Below are positions 56,201-64,000 of a DNA stretch of 64,000 nt, one piece after another. The stretch is from the NCBI RefSeq assembly GCF_003665435.1, contig NZ_CP023407.1, positions 1,116,001-1,180,000 on the forward strand, in the 5' to 3' direction. Position numbers and translations under genes: made by a program. The stretch's first letter is position 1. Every line of letters begins with the position of its first letter. Origin of the DNA: Streptomyces fungicidicus. GTDB taxonomy: Bacteria; Actinomycetota; Actinomycetes; Streptomycetales; Streptomycetaceae. Under the pieces are notes generated by a model that saw only the letters and a program-made list of their open reading frames with translations, had not been told where the DNA came from and made no database searches.

Positions 56201-56485
56201 TCATCCGGAGGCCACGACCTCCCCGGCCAGGACCTCGGGGGGCCGGGGAAGCAGCGACGCCAGGTTGTCGCGCACGAAGTCCGCGGCCCTGGCGACGGAT
56301 TCCTCCGCGCCGGCCCGGTCCTGGAAGACGCTGGTGGAGACCATCACTCCGTCCCCTGCGTCGATCCAGTAGTAGGCCACGAAGCCGGCGACCTGGCGCA
56401 TGAGCGGCACGAACCCCTCGTTCACCAGACGTGCCGCCTCGGCTGCGTCGGTCACCCCTTCGTACCGCCGGACTGCTGCGTACAT
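56201..56485 (-). CDS. Small stress-response A/B-barrel-type (ABM-like) protein
   Basis: A 94-residue protein MYAAVRRYEGVTDAAEAARL, then FVPLMRQVAGFVAYYWIDAG, DGVMVSTSVFQDRAGAEESV and a helical tail. The pattern (short strand, long helix, GF-x-YY, strand) is that of dimeric alpha/beta-barrel proteins such as antibiotic biosynthesis monooxygenases. GAGGAG precedes the ATG at 56485. Catalytic activity not established. Confidence 0.7.
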   Translation of the reverse strand: MYAAVRRYEGVTDAAEAARLVNEGFVPLMRQVAGFVAYYWIDAGDGVMVSTSVFQDRAGAEESVARAADFVRDNLASLLPRPPEVLAGEVVASG

Positions 56486-56683
56486 CCGAACTCCTCGAGA
56501 CGTTCCGGGTTCCTCCTCGCGCAGACGTCGTACCCCGGCGACGGCGGTCCGGCTCGCCAAGGGCCGGGCAGTCACCTGAAGGGCCACGCCGGTGATCCGA
56601 ACGGCGGCCGCCGGCCCGGACCCGGGGCCGTCCCGGGGGGCGCCGGGATTCACCGCGCACGACCCCTTGGCGGGGCACGTCCC

Positions 56684-57187
56684 ATGGCCAACACTGAGCC
56701 GATGACGCAGCGTGTGGAGCTCGCGACCGTGAGGGACCGGCTGGCCGTGGACGGGCTCGTCACCGAGTACGCGGTGGCCGTCGACGACGGGGACTGGGAG
56801 GCGTACCGGGGACTGTTCACCCCGGACGGGCGGGCGGACTACCGCTCGGCCGGTGGCATCGAGGGGGACGCCCGGGCGGTGGCCGGATGGCTCGCGGAGA
56901 GTCTCGGGGACTTCCCCGTGCGGCAGCATCTGCTCGTCAACCGGCGCCTCCGCTTCGGGATCTGGGAGCAGGACGCCGGCGACACCGCCGAGGTGCAGGC
57001 CGACTACGTGAGTCCGCTGGCCCGCGCGGGGGCGGACGGCACGTCCGCGGTGCCGGAGTTCGTGTGCGGCGGCAGGTGCGTGTTCGCGATGCTGCGCACC
57101 GGTGACGGCTGGCGGCTGAGCGGGGTGGTGGTACGGGAGAAGTGGCGCCGGCTTCCCGACCGGCGCTCGGCTCATGTGATCAACTGA
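56684..57187 (+). CDS. SnoaL/NTF2-like protein
   Basis: A 167-residue protein of the SnoaL/nuclear-transport-factor-2 fold: VRDRLAVDGLVTEYAVAVDD, GDWEAYRGLFTPDGRADYRS (typical aspartate-rich turn), RQHLLVNRRLRFGIWEQDAG and a C-terminal strand GDGWRLSGVVVREKW. Polyketide cyclases and dehydratases share this fold; a catalytic assignment is not possible. ATG at 56684 (MANTEPMTQRV); 56702 is the alternative. Confidence 0.8.
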   Translation: MANTEPMTQRVELATVRDRLAVDGLVTEYAVAVDDGDWEAYRGLFTPDGRADYRSAGGIEGDARAVAGWLAESLGDFPVRQHLLVNRRLRFGIWEQDAGDTAEVQADYVSPLARAGADGTSAVPEFVCGGRCVFAMLRTGDGWRLSGVVVREKWRRLPDRRSAHVIN

Positions 57188-57241
57188 CCGGGATCACCTC
57201 CAAGACGCACACTGGAGGCACCACGGGGTAGGGAGGCGCCT

Positions 57242-58807
57242 ATGAAGACGCTCGTCCACTGGCTCGCCTCCCCGTGGCGGCGCTCGGCCCTCGCCGCGGT
57301 CGCGGGCGCCCTGCCCGTCCTGGCCTTCCCCGCCCCCTCGCTGTGGTGGTTCGCCTACGTCGCCCTCGTGCCCTGGCTGCTGCTGGCGCGGACCGCCCCG
57401 ACGGGGAGGCGGGCTGCCGTCGACGGCTGGTGGGGCGGGTTCGGCTTCATGCTGGCCATGCACCACTGGCTGCTGCCGAACCTGCATGTGTTCACCTTCG
57501 TCATCGCCGCCCTGCTGGGCGCGCTGTGGGCGCCGTGGGGGTGGCTGGTGCGGCGGCTGCTCGGCGGGGTGCCGTCACGCGGCCGGGTGCTGGCCGCCCT
57601 GGCCGTGCTCCCGTCGGGCTGGCTGGCGGCCGAACTGGTCCGCTCGTGGCAGGGGCTCGGCGGCCCCTGGGGCGTGCTCGGGGCGAGCCAGTGGCAGGTG
57701 GCGGCCGCGCTGCGACTGGCGTCGGTCGGCGGTGTCTGGCTGCTGAGCTTCCTGGTGGTGGCCCTGAACGTCGCGGTGGCGGTGCTGGTGGCGGTCCGGC
57801 GGGCCCGGGTGCCGGCCGTGGCCGGGCTCGTCGCCGTGGCCGCCGTCACCTCCGCCGCCTGGGTGTTCGCGCCCCGGCCGGACACCGGCGGCCGGGCCCG
57901 GATCGCGCTGGTGCAGCCGGGGATCGTCGCCGGAGCGGACAGCGCCGACCGCCGCTTCGACCGCGAGGAACAGCTCACGCGCGAGCTGGCCGGCCAGGAC
58001 GTCGGCCTGATCGTCTGGGGCGAGAGCAGCGTCGGCTTCGACCTCGGGGACCGGCCCGACCTGGCGCGGCGGCTCGCCGCGCTCTCCCGGGAGACGGGCG
58101 CCGAGATCCTGGTCAACGTGGACGCACGGCGCTCGGACAGGCCCGGCATCTACAAGAGCTCGGTGCTCGTCGGCCCGGACGGCCCGACCGGCGACCGGTA
58201 CGACAAGATGCGGCTGGTCCCGTTCGGGGAGTATGTGCCGGCCCGGTCCCTGCTGGGCTGGGCGACGTCCGTCGGCAAGGCGGCCGGCGAGGACCGGCGT
58301 CGCGGCTCCGAGCAGGTGGTGATGGACGCGGGGAACGGACTGCGGATCGGCCCGATGGTGTGCTTCGAGTCCGCGTTCCCGGACATGAGCAGGCATCTCG
58401 CCGAGGACGGCGCGGACGTGCTGCTCGCGCAGTCCTCCACTTCGACGTTCCAGCACAGCTGGGCGCCCGGGCAGCACGCCTCGCTCGCCGCGCTGCGGGC
58501 CGCCGAGACCGGCCGCCCGATGGTGCACGCGACCCTGACGGGTGTCTCCGCCGTGTACGGGCCGGGCGGGGAACCCGTCGGCCCGCGGCTCGGCACCGAC
58601 GCCAGTGCCGCGCGGACGTACGAGGTGCCGCTGGCGCACGGCACCACGCTCTACGTCCGTCTCGGCGACTGGTCGCTGTACGGGGCCCTCGTGATCCTCG
58701 CCGCCTGGGGTATCGCCGAGGCCGTGAACGTCAGGCGGAACGCTCGTGGACGGCTCGTACCACCCGCTCGCACAGCTCATGGGTCGCCAGCGCGTCCCGG
58801 GCACTGA
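57242..58807 (+). CDS. lnt: Apolipoprotein N-acyltransferase
   Basis: A 521-residue enzyme adding the third acyl chain to lipoproteins. An N-terminal membrane domain of about seven spans is followed by a nitrilase-like exterior domain with the triad Glu (LIVWGESSVGF), Lys (YDKMRLVPFGEYVP) and Cys (MVCFESAFPDMSRH). One final span (GALVILAAWGIAEAVNV) is followed by a tail (RRNARGRLVPPARTAHG). Its 3' end overlaps the convergent oxidoreductase gene by 77 bp. N-acylation of lipoproteins occurs in high-GC Gram-positives, and two Lnt copies are common in Streptomyces. Confidence 0.92.
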   Translation: MKTLVHWLASPWRRSALAAVAGALPVLAFPAPSLWWFAYVALVPWLLLARTAPTGRRAAVDGWWGGFGFMLAMHHWLLPNLHVFTFVIAALLGALWAPWGWLVRRLLGGVPSRGRVLAALAVLPSGWLAAELVRSWQGLGGPWGVLGASQWQVAAALRLASVGGVWLLSFLVVALNVAVAVLVAVRRARVPAVAGLVAVAAVTSAAWVFAPRPDTGGRARIALVQPGIVAGADSADRRFDREEQLTRELAGQDVGLIVWGESSVGFDLGDRPDLARRLAALSRETGAEILVNVDARRSDRPGIYKSSVLVGPDGPTGDRYDKMRLVPFGEYVPARSLLGWATSVGKAAGEDRRRGSEQVVMDAGNGLRIGPMVCFESAFPDMSRHLAEDGADVLLAQSSTSTFQHSWAPGQHASLAALRAAETGRPMVHATLTGVSAVYGPGGEPVGPRLGTDASAARTYEVPLAHGTTLYVRLGDWSLYGALVILAAWGIAEAVNVRRNARGRLVPPARTAHGSPARPGH

Positions 58808-59636
58808 GCACCGTGCCCGCGCGGACCGCGTCCAGGAAGGAGAGCACCGCCTGCTCGATGCCGCGCTGCCGCGGCACCGGCACCCAGTCCCCGCGCCGGC
58901 GCACGGTCGGCTGGCCCTTGTGGTCGATCACCTCGGCGAGGTTGACCACCTGCCGCTTGCTGTCCTGTCCGGAGACCTCCAGGATCTCCTCGGCCGAACC
59001 GCTGAGCCGGTTCATCACGCCGAGGGCGGTGAAGCCGTCGCCGGAGAGCTGGAGCACCACGTGGTGCAGCAGCCCGCCCTCGGTGCGGGCGCGCACGGTC
59101 ACGTCGTCGATCCGGCCCGGCACCAGGAAGCGCAGGGTGTCGACGACGTGGATGAAGTCGTCGAGGATCATCCTGCGCGGTTCCTCCGGCAGCCCGACGC
59201 GGTTCTTCTGCATCAGGATCAGCTCGCGCGGGTGGTCGGCGCACTGGGCATAGCCGGGTGCGAAGCGCCGGTTGAAGCCGACGGCGAGACCGGTGCCGCG
59301 CTCCTCCGCGAGCGCCACCAGCCGCTCGGCGTCGGCGAGTTCGTAGGCGAGCGGCTTGTCGACATAGACCGGTACGCCCGCTTCGAGGAGCCGGGTCACG
59401 ATCTCCGGGTGGGCCTCGGTCGGCGCGTGCACGAACGCCGCGTCGAGGTCCTGGCCGAGCAGGGCGCCGAGGTCCGCGTGGCGCTGCCCGGGCGGGAGGT
59501 GGAGGCCGTCGGCGACCCGGTCGAGCGTCGCGGGGGTGCGGGTCTGCAGGTGCAGCTCCACCCCGGGCTGGTGGGCGAGCACGGGAAGGTAGGCCTTCTG
59601 CGCGATGTCACCGAGTCCGATGCAGCCGACCTTCAC
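58731..59636 (-). CDS. Gfo/Idh/MocA-family oxidoreductase
   Basis: A 301-residue NAD(P)-dependent dehydrogenase. Rossmann loop VGCIGLGDIAQKAYLPVLAH (GxGxxA-like), DAAFVHAPTEAHPEIVTRLL, and the EKP-equivalent VPVYVDKPLAYELADAERL (DKP), then a C-terminal beta sheet domain with DDFIHVVDTLRFLVP. Substrate unknown, likely a sugar or sugar-like polyol. GTG at 59636 with GAGGAG upstream. Convergent overlap with lnt. Confidence 0.9.
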   Translation of the reverse strand: MKVGCIGLGDIAQKAYLPVLAHQPGVELHLQTRTPATLDRVADGLHLPPGQRHADLGALLGQDLDAAFVHAPTEAHPEIVTRLLEAGVPVYVDKPLAYELADAERLVALAEERGTGLAVGFNRRFAPGYAQCADHPRELILMQKNRVGLPEEPRRMILDDFIHVVDTLRFLVPGRIDDVTVRARTEGGLLHHVVLQLSGDGFTALGVMNRLSGSAEEILEVSGQDSKRQVVNLAEVIDHKGQPTVRRRGDWVPVPRQRGIEQAVLSFLDAVRAGTVLSARDALATHELCERVVRAVHERSA

Positions 59637-59768
59637 GGGGTGTTCTCCTCTAGCCATCGCCTGCCGTGGTCCGGTGCGAGCATACGGCGTCCCCGTTCCC
59701 TCCCCCCGGGCGGACGCCCGCCCCGGAAGCCTGGTGGGCGGGGGCGGGTCCGGGCGAGGATGAGCAGC

Positions 59769-60278
59769 ATGACGACCGAGCGCGACGAACCCGCCGTCAA
59801 CGCCGACGAGCGCACCATGCTGGAGGGGTGGCTCGACTACCACCGCCGCACCCTCGCCTGGAAGTGCGAGGGGCTGACCGACGAGCAACTGCGCACGGCG
59901 TCGGTGCCGCCCTCGAAGCTGTCCCTGATGGGTCTGGTGCGGCACATGGCCGAGGTGGAGCGGATCTGGTTCCGCCGGGTGCTCGCGGACGAGGACGCCG
60001 GCCCCCTCTACTTCAGCGAGGCCGACCCGGACGGCGAGTTCCACCTGACCGGGGCGGACACCTGGCAGGACGCGTACGGCGCCTGGCAGACCGAGATCGG
60101 TCTCGCCCGGCGCAACGTGGCCGGCCTCGCCCTGGACGACCTGTCCCGCGGCCGGAGGCACGGCGGCGACCGCTTCAGCCTGCGCTGGATCTACACCCAC
60201 ATGATCGAGGAGTACGCGCGCCACAACGGTCACGCCGATCTGCTGCGCGAGTGCGTGGACGGCTCCACCGGCGACTGA
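59769..60278 (+). CDS. DinB-family (DUF664) protein
   Basis: A 169-residue four-helix-bundle protein. EGLTDEQLRTASVPPSKLSL, MGLVRHMAEVERIWFRRVLA (His-x3-E) and IYTHMIEEYARHNGHADLLR (H-x3-E-x3-H-x2-H) give the three-His metal site of DinB/MSH-dependent proteins. Mycothiol transferase-type activity is known in some actinobacterial members. ATG at 59769 with GAGGA upstream; 59760 is alternative. Confidence 0.9.
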   Translation: MTTERDEPAVNADERTMLEGWLDYHRRTLAWKCEGLTDEQLRTASVPPSKLSLMGLVRHMAEVERIWFRRVLADEDAGPLYFSEADPDGEFHLTGADTWQDAYGAWQTEIGLARRNVAGLALDDLSRGRRHGGDRFSLRWIYTHMIEEYARHNGHADLLRECVDGSTGD

Positions 60279-60381
60279 CGTCACCCGTGGCGGGTGCGGA
60301 GCCTCCGTACGGGGCGCGGGATCACCCGTGCGGGGCATGCTGCGCCTGTCCGCCCCCTGCCGGGCGGCCGGAGCCAGCAGA

Positions 60382-60885
60382 GTGGCACGGGTGCACCGAA
60401 ATTCGACCACAGCAGCGCTTCTGGTGACCCTGGCGGTCTCGGCCCTCTCGGGCTGTGTGACGGTCCAGCGGCCCCTGGCCCCCGGACCGGCGACGGCCCC
60501 GGCCCAGCGGCCCGAGCCACGTACCGTCGGGCGCGACGAGACGCAGGTCGTGCAGGCGCCGGCGCGCGAGGCCCTGGAGATGGTCGGCCCGGACCGGCCG
60601 CCGAGGACATCCGCGTCGCCGTCGCACCGCGCCGCTCCCACGTCAGCCCCGACGGCGCGGGACACCCCGTCCGCCGACAGGAAGGGGCAGGCACCGCCGG
60701 CGCGTCCCGGTACGGGCGGCAACGGTCAGGAGGGGCGTCCCCCGGCCGGCCTTCCCGGCGCCGCCGCGTCGATGCCGGGCAGCCCGTCGGGCGGGCCGGA
60801 CCTCTGCGCGCTGGGCAGGCAGTACGGCGGCTGGCGGCCGGGCAGCCAGGAGGCGGTCATCTGCGAGGAGACGTACGGCCGTTGA
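60382..60885 (+). CDS. Putative lipoprotein with proline/alanine-rich linker
   Basis: A 167-residue protein. The signal region (TTAALLVTLAVSALSGC) ends in the lipobox LSGC, so Cys is the lipid-modified residue near position 26. A long Pro/Ala/Gly linker follows, and a short C-terminal domain with two cysteines (PDLCALGRQYGGWRPGSQEA, VICEETYGR) which may form a disulfide. GTG at 60382 has GGAG about 9 nt upstream. Function unknown. Confidence 0.75.
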   Translation: MARVHRNSTTAALLVTLAVSALSGCVTVQRPLAPGPATAPAQRPEPRTVGRDETQVVQAPAREALEMVGPDRPPRTSASPSHRAAPTSAPTARDTPSADRKGQAPPARPGTGGNGQEGRPPAGLPGAAASMPGSPSGGPDLCALGRQYGGWRPGSQEAVICEETYGR

Positions 60886-60913
60886 CCCCGCGGGGTGGTG
60901 CGGCGTCCAGGCC

Positions 60914-61450
60914 CTAAGGGTGCTGTCCCGGCCGTCCCCGGCCATCGGGCGACCCGTCCTCGCCCAGCAGGGTCTCCAGCCGGCGGACGGCCTCCCGCAC
61001 GCCCTCGCCGTAGCGGTCGCCGGACAGTGCGCGGGCCGCGCTGCGGGCCCGCTGGAGATGGGTGCGGGCGGCGTCGGGGCGGCCGAGCCTGGCGTAGCCG
61101 GCGGCGAGGCGCAGATGCAGCGACGGGTAGAGGGCACGCACGGCGGGGCTTACCTCGCCGCCGTCGGGGCGGTCGCCCGTGACCTCCTCGGCCGCCGTCA
61201 GCGCCCGCAGGTCCCAGGCCAGCGCGTCCCCGGGATCGTCATGGGTGCCGGCCAGATAGTGGGCCAGGGTGCAGCGGTGCAGCGGGTCGCCGTGCTCGCC
61301 GACCTCCGTCCACAGCAGGAGGAACCGGCGCCGGGCCTCCTCGCGGTCCCCCGCGTGGCGCAGCATGGCGACCTGCCCGATCCTCGTCGGCACCCCGTCC
61401 GGCGCCGTCCCTTCCCGCCGCTCCGCCACCACGTCCTCCGCCCCGCTCAC
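60914..61450 (-). CDS. Hypothetical tetratricopeptide-like protein
   Basis: A 178-residue helical protein. PTRIGQVAMLRHAGDREEAR, RRFLLLWTEVGEHGDPLHRC, LHLRLAAGYARLGRPDAART and an Arg/Ala-rich C-terminus resemble degenerate TPR helices. Members of this type are found near Streptomyces regulators. Function unknown. Start ATG 61450. Confidence 0.65.
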   Translation of the reverse strand: MSGAEDVVAERREGTAPDGVPTRIGQVAMLRHAGDREEARRRFLLLWTEVGEHGDPLHRCTLAHYLAGTHDDPGDALAWDLRALTAAEEVTGDRPDGGEVSPAVRALYPSLHLRLAAGYARLGRPDAARTHLQRARSAARALSGDRYGEGVREAVRRLETLLGEDGSPDGRGRPGQHP

Positions 61451-61568
61451 CGGCTGTCGTGCCCGACGCTAACCGCAGACGGGGGCGATACCGGACAAGC
61501 CGCTCCGTGGAGTCCGGGCGGGCCGGGTGCGGGGCCCTGAGGGGCGGTGCGCACCCGGCGGGGCGATG

Positions 61569-62252
61569 TCAGCCCAGGTCCGGAACGGTCCAGTCGATCG
61601 GCTCGTGGCCCTGCGCGGCCACCGCCTCGTTGATCTGGGTGAACGGACGGGAGCCGAAGAACTTCTTCGCCGACAGCGGGGAGGGGTGGGCCCCCTTCAC
61701 CACCACGTGGCGGGTCTCGTCGATCAGCGGCAGCTTCTTCTGCGCGTAGTTGCCCCACAGGACGAAGACCGCCGGGTCGGGGCGGTTCGCCACCGCGCGG
61801 ATCACGGCGTCGGTGAACCGCTCCCAGCCCCGGCCCTTGTGCGAGTTGGCCTCGCCGGCCCGCACCGTGAGCACCGCGTTGAGCAGCAGCACGCCCTGCT
61901 CGGCCCACGGCATCAGATAGCCGTTGTCCGGGACCGGCGTGCCCAGCTCGGCGTGCATCTCCTTGTAGATGTTCCGCAGGGACGGCGGGATCCGCACACC
62001 CGGCCGGACGGAGAAGCACAGGCCGTGGCCCTGACCCTCGCCGTGGTAGGGGTCCTGGCCGAGGACCAGGACCTTCACCTTGTCGAACGGCGTGGCGTCC
62101 AGCGCCGCGAAGACCTCCTCGCGGGGCGGGTAGACGGGACCGTTCGCCCGCTCCTCCTCGACGAACTCGGTCAGCTCCTTGAAGTAGGGCTGCTGCAGCT
62201 CGTCACCCAGAACCCCGCGCCAGGACTCGGGCAGCATGGCGATGTCGGTCAC
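61569..62252 (-). CDS. ung: Uracil-DNA glycosylase
   Basis: A 227-residue family-1 UDG. Water-activating motif VKVLVLGQDPYHGEGQGHGL (GQDPYH) near residue 60, LLLNAVLTVRAGEANSHKGR, AVFVLWGNYAQKK and the DNA-intercalation loop KGAHPSPLSAKKFFGSRPF (HPSPLS). It removes uracil from DNA after cytosine deamination. ATG at 62252. Complete. Confidence 0.95.
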   Translation of the reverse strand: MTDIAMLPESWRGVLGDELQQPYFKELTEFVEEERANGPVYPPREEVFAALDATPFDKVKVLVLGQDPYHGEGQGHGLCFSVRPGVRIPPSLRNIYKEMHAELGTPVPDNGYLMPWAEQGVLLLNAVLTVRAGEANSHKGRGWERFTDAVIRAVANRPDPAVFVLWGNYAQKKLPLIDETRHVVVKGAHPSPLSAKKFFGSRPFTQINEAVAAQGHEPIDWTVPDLG

Positions 62253-62342
62253 GTCAATGTCCTCACGTGTGCGGTCACTTCCAGGCCACAGAACCTACAG
62301 GCGACCACTGACAACCCGCCCGGCGGACGGTCGCACCCGGCT

Positions 62343-63935
62343 CTACCAGCTGGTCTTCCGGGAAAGCTCCCACACCATCATGATCGTCGACGGGTCCAGC
62401 GCCCGCTCCGCGCCTGAGACGTCCCGGCTCGCCGCCACGTACTGCCGGCCCTGCCACAGCGGCAGCAGCCGCGCGTCGTCGACGAGGATCTGCTGGGCCT
62501 CCTCGAACTGCTTCACCACGTTCCCGCGGTCGCTCTCCCGGCGCGAGCTGGGCAGCAGCTTGGTGGTGATCTCGGTCGCCTCGTAGGGCGTGCCGAGCGC
62601 GTTCTGCTTGCCGACGAAGGGGGCGATGAAGTTGTCCGCGTCCGGGAAGTCGGGCGACCAGCCGCGCCCGAACACCGGGTACTCGCCCTTCTGGTAGCCC
62701 TCCACGTAGGTCTTCCAGGGGCGGCTCTTGAGCGTGATGTCGAAGAGTTTCGACGCCTCCAGCTGCCGCTCGAGTTCCTTGAACTCCAGCGCTGTCTCGG
62801 ATCCGTAGCGGTCCGTGGTGTACCAGAGGGTCAGCGGGACAGGCTCGGTGATGCCCGCCCCGGTGAGGATCTGCCGGGCCTTGGCGACACTCGGGTCGCC
62901 GTAGTCGTCGAAGAAGCCCGTGGTGTGGCCCGTCAGGCCCTTGGGGACCATGGAGTACAGCGGTTCGACGGTGTCCTTGTAGACCTTGTGCGCGATCGCC
63001 GCGCGGTCGACGACCTGCGCGACGGCCTGGCGCACCTCCTTCTTGCCGGCCCACGGGTCCTTCGGGTTGAACACCAGGTAGTTGATGTCCGTCCCGGTGC
63101 CGTCGATCAGCTGGATCTCCTCCTCCTTGGAGGCCTTGCCCTGGAGATCGATGATGTCGTCCGCCGCCACACCCCGGTAGGTCAGGTCGACCTGGTCGTC
63201 CCGCAGCGCCTTGACCATCGTGCCGGAGTCCTGGAAGTAGCGGATGGTCACCGCGTTGTTCCGGCGCTCGGCGAAGCCCTTGTACCGGTCGTTGCGGGTG
63301 AGTTCGGCGCGCTTGCCCTCCTCGTAGGACCGCAGCGTGTACGGCCCGGAGCCGACGACGCCGCTCTCCTCGCGCAGGGCGCCGGCCGGGTAGGCGTCGG
63401 GGGCGACGATCGACATCGCGGGCGTGGCGAGCACGAACGGGAAGGTGGCGTCCGGCTTGTTGAGGTAGAAGACGACCTCGCGCTCGCTGGGGGCCTGCAC
63501 CCGTTCCAGACTGCCCAGCAGACCGGCCGGACCGCCGTTGACGTTGATCTGCCGGATGCGGTCGATGGAGTGCTTGACCGCCTTGGCGTCCAGCGTGCTG
63601 CCGTCCGAGAACGTCAGGTCGTCACGCAGCTCGCAGCGGAACACCTGGTTGGAACTGTCGGTGAACTCGCAGCTCTTGGCGGCGTCCGGCTGCGGAGCGG
63701 TCGCACCGACCGGGTAACTCAGCAGTGTCTGGTAGATGTTGCGGAACAGCTCCCATGAACTGTCCCAGGACGCCGCCGGGTCCAGCGTGCTGGGCGAGCT
63801 GGTGGTTCCCACGACGATGGGTCCCGCGTCGTCCGACGAGTCCGAGGACAGGAGGCCGCATCCGGCCACCAAGGACGATATGGACGCGATGGCCGCCACC
63901 CGCCGCAGGCATCGGTTCCGGTTGAACACGCGCAC
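62343..63935 (-). CDS. ABC transporter substrate-binding lipoprotein (family 5, oligopeptide type)
   Basis: A 530-residue SBP_bac_5 protein. Lipobox VAGC in AIASISSLVAGCGLLSSD gives a lipidated Cys near residue 27. Domain motifs: SSPSTLDPAASWDSSWELFR, FSDGSTLDAKAVKHSIDRIR, GVVGSGPYTLRSYEEGKRAE and RQAVAQVVDRAAIAHKVYKD are family signatures. Peptide, nickel or glycan binding cannot be told. Start GTG 63935 (another GTG at 63929), GAGGAGC upstream. No permease genes adjoin within the window. TAGGGT on this strand near 63973 may be its -10. Confidence 0.9.
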   Translation of the reverse strand: MRVFNRNRCLRRVAAIASISSLVAGCGLLSSDSSDDAGPIVVGTTSSPSTLDPAASWDSSWELFRNIYQTLLSYPVGATAPQPDAAKSCEFTDSSNQVFRCELRDDLTFSDGSTLDAKAVKHSIDRIRQINVNGGPAGLLGSLERVQAPSEREVVFYLNKPDATFPFVLATPAMSIVAPDAYPAGALREESGVVGSGPYTLRSYEEGKRAELTRNDRYKGFAERRNNAVTIRYFQDSGTMVKALRDDQVDLTYRGVAADDIIDLQGKASKEEEIQLIDGTGTDINYLVFNPKDPWAGKKEVRQAVAQVVDRAAIAHKVYKDTVEPLYSMVPKGLTGHTTGFFDDYGDPSVAKARQILTGAGITEPVPLTLWYTTDRYGSETALEFKELERQLEASKLFDITLKSRPWKTYVEGYQKGEYPVFGRGWSPDFPDADNFIAPFVGKQNALGTPYEATEITTKLLPSSRRESDRGNVVKQFEEAQQILVDDARLLPLWQGRQYVAASRDVSGAERALDPSTIMMVWELSRKTSW

Positions 63936-64000
63936 GCTCCTCGATCTGCCGTCCCAGGGGTTGGCAGACCCTACCGCAGTGTTCGCCCCGTTGACCCCCC
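63936..64000 (-). promoter_or_regulatory. Upstream region of the binding-protein gene
   Basis: On the minus strand TAGGGT (63973-63968) is a plausible -10 about 33 nt before the GTG. No convincing -35 or operator is seen before the window ends. Confidence 0.3.

Noticed and set aside
1..64000. CRISPR arrays, rRNA, tRNA, transposase genes or a secondary-metabolite cluster
   Set aside because: None of the expected repeats, structures or domain sets were seen on either strand by eye; a profile search would be needed to exclude divergent cases.

Overview
This is high-GC actinobacterial DNA, almost certainly from a Streptomyces. Codon third positions are strongly G/C, GTG starts are common, many genes appear leaderless, and a TTA codon is rare enough to stand out. 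The chromosomal gene set (purB, tuf3-type EF-Tu, ECF41 sigma factor, PhoD, SbcCD, UppP, Lnt) is typical of that genus.

Layout. (1) 1-1145 is chromosomal: the end of a CBS-domain membrane protein and an SGNH/GDSL hydrolase. (2) 1146-15703 is an integrated actinomycete integrative and conjugative element (AICE) of about 14.6 kb, bounded by an 11-bp direct repeat. Its left part has a tyrosine integrase and HTH repressor on the minus strand. A divergent plus-strand cascade follows: two small HTH/excisionase-like proteins, Zn-ribbon proteins, a Prim-Pol primase/polymerase, a RecA-like ATPase, a Nudix protein resembling Pif, and several unknowns. A repeat field that could be the origin lies just after the ATPase gene. 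Next come a P27-type small-terminase-like gene and its partner. The right part is a minus-strand conjugation module: the FtsK-like DNA pump TraB/TraSA and an operon of Spd-like and unknown small proteins, nearly all overlapping by 1-4 nt. (3) 15704-64000 is chromosomal.

The element sits exactly in front of purB. The right att repeat ends one base before the purB GTG codon and contains half of the purB -10 box. The element end supplies the other half, so integration rebuilds a leaderless promoter. The element repressor promoter and the transfer-operon promoter share the same -35 hexamer and 18-bp spacer. Both overlap copies of one motif (TAGSAACGSATG-like), which suggests one repressor silences both replication/excision and transfer.

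The chromosomal part is a series of short transcription units. They include an ABC transporter divergent from a two-component system, a ROK regulator, a HutC-type GntR regulator with a TGGT-N4-ACCA operator, and an ECF41 sigma factor divergent from an alpha/beta hydrolase. Further units are a MocR regulator, Tat-exported PhoD behind a PHO-box-like repeat, and a cystathionine gamma-synthase-like gene divergent from an Lrp regulator. The rest includes SbcDC, ArsR divergent from a His-rich cation exporter, an XRE-cupin regulator facing a decayed transporter, tuf3 with a leader ORF and hairpin, DedA-family proteins, UppP, Lnt, uracil-DNA glycosylase and an oligopeptide-type binding lipoprotein. 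Four short gene remnants (SDR, EamA, thiolase, possibly WD40) mark small deletions. No tRNA, rRNA or CRISPR array was seen.
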